Shown here: positions 4,991-7,818 of the stretch, in pieces | How the letters are laid out: each line of letters begins with the position of its first letter | How positions within the stretch are numbered: the first letter of the stretch is position 1 | NCBI GenBank assembly: GCA_011391855.1 | Contig: JAABPT010000051.1 | Coordinates: 1 to 7,818 of the forward strand | From: Burkholderiales bacterium | GTDB taxonomy: Bacteria; Pseudomonadota; Gammaproteobacteria; Burkholderiales; Burkholderiaceae_C | Direction of reading: 5' to 3' | Length of the DNA: 7,818 bases | Translations under genes and position numbers: made by a program | The notes under the pieces: generated by a model | Told to the model about the DNA's origin: nothing | The model's database searches: none | The model's input: the letters and a program-made list of their open reading frames with translations, nothing else

Positions 4991-5326
4991 GTGGAGCCGC
5001 GGCTCATCGTCTGCGACGAACCGACTTCGGGGCTGGACGTGCCGGTGCAGGCGCAGATCCTCAACCTGTTGCGCGAACTGCAACGCGAGCTGGGCGCATC
5101 CGCCCTGTTCATCACGCACAACATTGGCGTGGTGGAGTGTGTGGCGGAGGCCGTGGCCGTCATCCACCGCGGGCGCAGCGTCGAAACGGGACCGGTGAGC
5201 AAGGTTTTGGGTCACTCGCAAGAGCCCCATACCCGATCCTTGCCGGCCTCCGTGCCGAAGCCCCCGGTGCTGGCGAGACGATCCTTGTCAGGTTTTGTTG
5301 CTTGCGACCAACAATCCGGTTCGTAA
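4988..5326 (+). pseudogene. DppF-like ATPase remnant (Walker B to C-terminus)
   Basis: The translation AVEPRLIVCDEPTSGLDVPVQ, then ILNLLRELQREL and LFITHNIGVVE, covers Walker B, D-loop and switch-His of an ABC ATPase but has no Walker A, Q-loop or in-frame signature motif. It is colinear without gaps with 3028-3300 of the upstream fused gene (constant offset 1960 bp); by my count 133 of the first 150 bases match, after which similarity falls. It covers residues 574-664 of that protein. The frame runs open from 4913 to a TGA ending at 5326, but the first 25 codons are the antisense of the inverted fragment and the last 20 or so have no family match. Best read as the decayed 3' end of a duplicated or related dppF-type gene. 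Confidence 0.85.
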
Positions 5327-5645
5327 CTTCGTTGGCGTGCAACCGGTGCGGCCTGCCCGTCGGTGCCGCCGCGAAATGGCGCAGACCGCCCGCAGAACCG
5401 TGCCACGCCTAGGTTTTCTCGCTTCGGGGCCGCCGCCCGTCAGACCGAAAACGGGCACGCAGCGACCCCCGTTTGCGGGGGCGGTTGCGGCCCTAGTGGG
5501 TTTTCCTGAGCAAAACACGCGGCGCGGATCGTGACAATCCCGCCACGTCCTTTCGAGCGCGAGTTGTAACCCGCCTGCATCACGGGTACGGCTCTTGCTT
5601 GTCAGCGTGGAGTTCGGTTCAACCCTCATCTTCACTGGAGAGTTC
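5327..5645. other. 319-bp stretch without a gene, upstream of the TonB receptor
   Basis: No convincing reading frame is seen. It contains one compact hairpin (CCCCCG-TTTG-CGGGGG, 5466-5481) and, at its end, the receptor's Shine-Dalgarno GGAGAG (5637-5642). It presumably carries the receptor's promoter, but I cannot place -35/-10 boxes with confidence. No Fur-box-like AT-rich palindrome is obvious. Confidence 0.5.
5466..5481. terminator. GC hairpin, possible terminator
   Basis: Perfect 6-bp stem CCCCCG/CGGGGG with TTTG loop between the ATPase remnant and the receptor gene. No T-run follows on the plus strand (GCGGTTGCGG); the nearest T-tract is a TTTT about 20 bases later. It may be a weak terminator or just a structured leader element. 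Confidence 0.25.
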
Positions 5646-7818
5646 ATGTTCAAGAGAAACAAGATTTGCACCGCAGCGCTGGCCGCCCTGGGCGGCACCC
5701 TGCTGGTGACGTCTTTGCCGGTGCTGGCCCAGGGCCAGACCGTCGAAGTCACCGGCTCGCGCATCAAGCGGATTGACTCCGAGGCGGCGCTTCCTGTCGT
5801 CACGATCAAGGCCTCCGACCTTGAAAAGGCCGGCGTGCAGACTGCCGAGGCCGCGGTGCAGTTCATTGCGCAGAACCAGTCGACAGTGAACTCGTCTCGT
5901 TCGATCGGCACCACGAACGGTGGCGCCGCTTACGCCGATCTGCGCGGCCTGGGTGTGGAACGTACCCTGGTGCTGTTGAACGGGCAGCGCATCGTGAAGA
6001 ACCCGTATTCGGGTGTGGCCACCGACTTGAACGTCATTCCCACGGTGGCTATCGAACGCATCGAAGTGCTGACCGACGGCGCGTCGTCCATCTACGGCAC
6101 CGATGCCATCGCGGGCGTCATCAACATCATCACGCGCAGCGACTACCAGGGCGTGAATATCGGCGGTTCGGCCAAGCTGCCGCAGGGCGACGGCGGCGAG
6201 CAGTACAACGCCAATATCACGGGTGGTTTCGGCTCGTTGGACAAGGATGGCTTCAACCTCTTCGGCGGGTTCGACTACACGCAGGAAAAGAAGATCCGGG
6301 CCATCGACCGCGACTACGCCAAGTCCGGCATCATTCCCGACAAGGGCGTCTACAAAACAAGCGGCACTTCCTTCCCCGGCAACTACAGCCAGTCGTCCAC
6401 GAGCGTGTCGACCAACCCCACGTTGCCAGGTTGCGCGCCGCCCACGTCGATCCTGATCCCGGGCATCTTCGGTCCGAATTCCTGCCGCTACGATTACACG
6501 AGTTCCATCGACATCATGTCCGAGGTGGAGCGTTGGTCCTTGTTCGGTCGCGGTTCGATGGCGCTCGGTTCCGACCACGTCGCTTCGCTCGAGTACTTCC
6601 GCGCCTACAACAGCGTCGGCAACAACGTGGCACCGACGCCGCTGACCGGCCTGTCGATGCCCCCAACCAACCCGTACTACCCCGGCGGCTCGGCGGGCAC
6701 GCCGATCACGAATCCCGCACTGAACACCGCGGCGAATATCTCCGCCGGGTGGCGCATGGTGCCGGCAGGCCCGCGTGCGAGCACCATCGAGAACACGACC
6801 CAACGCCTGCTCGGCGAGATCAAGGGTGCTTTTGGTGAGTGGGACTACAGCGTCAATGCCTTGTACAGCGACTCGAACGTCAGGAACAATTTCGAGGACG
6901 GTTATGTCAGCCGGCCCCGCATCATCGACGGCATCCAGGGCAACAACGGTGCACCCTACCTGAATCCGTTCGGCGAGCAGAGCTCGGCCGGCCTGGCCTA
7001 CATCCTGGACAGCAAGGTCATCGGCGAGATGCAGGACATCAACGGCAAGCTGTTCAACATCGGCGCTTCGGTGAGCGGCAACCTCTTCAACATGCCGGCC
7101 GGCGCCGTGGGCGTGGCGGCGGGGGTTGAGTACCGCAAGGAAGAGATCGAGTACAAAAACAATTTCACACTTATCCGCCAGGCGGCGAGCTCGGGTCTGG
7201 AACTGGCCGAGGACACCACCGGCGACATCGACAACTTCGCGCTCTTTGGCGAAGCCAACTTCCCGATCACCAAGACGCTGGAGATTCCGGTCTCGATCCG
7301 CTACGACGATTCCGGCGACACGGGCAGCAAGTGGACGCCCAAGATCGGTGCTCGCTGGCAAGCCCTGCCGAACACGTTGATTCGCGGTTCGTACAACAAG
7401 GGCTTCCGGGCCCCGGGGGTGTTCGACCTGTACGCGCCGAACAGCGTCACCTTCACCAGCAACTCCTACGACGACCCGGTGCTGTGCCCGAACGGCGTTC
7501 CCGTTGCGGGCGCGGACCCCTCGCGTGACTGCGGTCAGCAGTTCCGCCAGTTGCAGGGCGGCAGCAAGAGCGTCGAGTCCGAGGAGTCCACGGCCTGGAC
7601 CATGGGCATCGTGTTCGAGATCATGTCCAACGTGACCATCGGGCTCGACTACTTCAACTACGAAGTCGAGGGCACCATCGGGGCGCTGCCTGAAACCGCG
7701 ATCTTCGGCGACACCGTGCGCTACGCCGACAAGTTCGTGCGCTGCAGTGCGCTGTCGGCAGCCGACCAGGCCGCGATCGACGCCTGCGTGCCGGGCGCTG
7801 TCGACCCGCTGGCGTACA
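5646..7818 (+). CDS. TonB-dependent outer-membrane receptor (5' part, runs off window)
   Basis: 724 complete codons are visible with no stop. It should be an outer-membrane beta-barrel that imports a ligand using TonB/ExbBD energy. A signal peptide spans residues 1-28 (KRNK, hydrophobic core, VLA|QG). The mature protein goes directly into VEVTGSRIKR and the plug domain: LRGLGVERTLVLLNGQR (99-115) and VLTDGASSIYGTDAIAGVINIIT (141-163) are hallmark plug motifs. There is no N-terminal STN signalling domain, so a FecA-type sigma/anti-sigma relay through this receptor is unlikely. The barrel includes NKGFRAPGVFDLYAP (about 585-599) and cysteine pairs in likely extracellular loops (GCAP...SCRY; LCPN...RDCG). 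The ATG at 5646 follows GGAGAG. The family is certain; the ligand (siderophore, peptide, carbohydrate) cannot be inferred, and no FecI/FecR or ligand-processing gene is in view. Confidence 0.93.
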   Translation, partial: MFKRNKICTAALAALGGTLLVTSLPVLAQGQTVEVTGSRIKRIDSEAALPVVTIKASDLEKAGVQTAEAAVQFIAQNQSTVNSSRSIGTTNGGAAYADLRGLGVERTLVLLNGQRIVKNPYSGVATDLNVIPTVAIERIEVLTDGASSIYGTDAIAGVINIITRSDYQGVNIGGSAKLPQGDGGEQYNANITGGFGSLDKDGFNLFGGFDYTQEKKIRAIDRDYAKSGIIPDKGVYKTSGTSFPGNYSQSSTSVSTNPTLPGCAPPTSILIPGIFGPNSCRYDYTSSIDIMSEVERWSLFGRGSMALGSDHVASLEYFRAYNSVGNNVAPTPLTGLSMPPTNPYYPGGSAGTPITNPALNTAANISAGWRMVPAGPRASTIENTTQRLLGEIKGAFGEWDYSVNALYSDSNVRNNFEDGYVSRPRIIDGIQGNNGAPYLNPFGEQSSAGLAYILDSKVIGEMQDINGKLFNIGASVSGNLFNMPAGAVGVAAGVEYRKEEIEYKNNFTLIRQAASSGLELAEDTTGDIDNFALFGEANFPITKTLEIPVSIRYDDSGDTGSKWTPKIGARWQALPNTLIRGSYNKGFRAPGVFDLYAPNSVTFTSNSYDDPVLCPNGVPVAGADPSRDCGQQFRQLQGGSKSVESEESTAWTMGIVFEIMSNVTIGLDYFNYEVEGTIGALPETAIFGDTVRYADKFVRCSALSAADQAAIDACVPGAVDPLAY

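Noticed and set aside
4598..5230. N-terminally extended antitoxin (210 residues) reading through WPHEFSGGQR, i.e. an apparent ATPase-antitoxin fusion
   Set aside because: The ATPase match in that frame is only the short inverted remnant and is frameshifted by an 11-bp deletion; the antitoxin fold begins exactly at the ATG at 4843.
5619..7361. 580-residue open frame on the minus strand antisense to the TonB receptor
   Set aside because: Its translation resembles no family, lacks a plausible initiation region, and arises from GC-biased codon use of the receptor gene on the other strand.

Overview
The window is GC-rich proteobacterial DNA. Three things point to a beta-proteobacterium, probably Burkholderiales: strong G/C third-position bias, the CCCTCTCCCGC/GCGGGAGAGGG palindromic repeats, and a TonB-dependent receptor that opens with VTGSRIKR. 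No gene here fixes the genus, so this is an inference.

Layout. The left part (2-3315) is a peptide-type (Opp/Dpp family) ABC importer operon: the 3' end of a DppC/OppC-like permease, then a 668-residue protein carrying both ATPase domains (DppD-like fused to DppF-like). A Phd/YefM antitoxin plus PIN-domain toxin pair (603-1312) sits exactly at the permease/ATPase junction, overlapping the ATPase start by 4 nt. A second toxin-antitoxin pair, FitA/FitB-like (3414-4078, + strand), follows the ATPase gene behind a perfect 16-bp palindrome. A third pair, VapB/VapC-like (4154-4843, - strand), converges on it. Next comes an ATPase remnant (4919-5326) that is a partial, rearranged copy of the DppF half of the upstream gene: one short piece inverted, one piece in direct orientation. 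After about 320 bp without a gene, a TonB-dependent outer-membrane receptor starts at 5646 and runs off the window end.

How the genes fit together. Permease and fused ATPase would form the inner-membrane part of a peptide or similar solute importer; its binding protein and partner permease would lie to the left, outside the window. The receptor could bring a ligand across the outer membrane but is a separate transcription unit, and nothing here shows a shared substrate. The three toxin-antitoxin pairs all use PIN-domain RNase toxins but three different antitoxin types. One is embedded in the transporter operon; the other two lie between the intact DppF-like domain and its degraded copy.

Most notable are the embedded toxin-antitoxin pair, the inverted pair of REP palindromes (REPIN-like) translated in frame as the linker between the two ATPase domains, the inversion plus 11-bp deletion in the ATPase remnant, and the direct repeat that flanks two toxin-antitoxin modules. 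I see no tRNA, rRNA, CRISPR array, insertion sequence or integrase.
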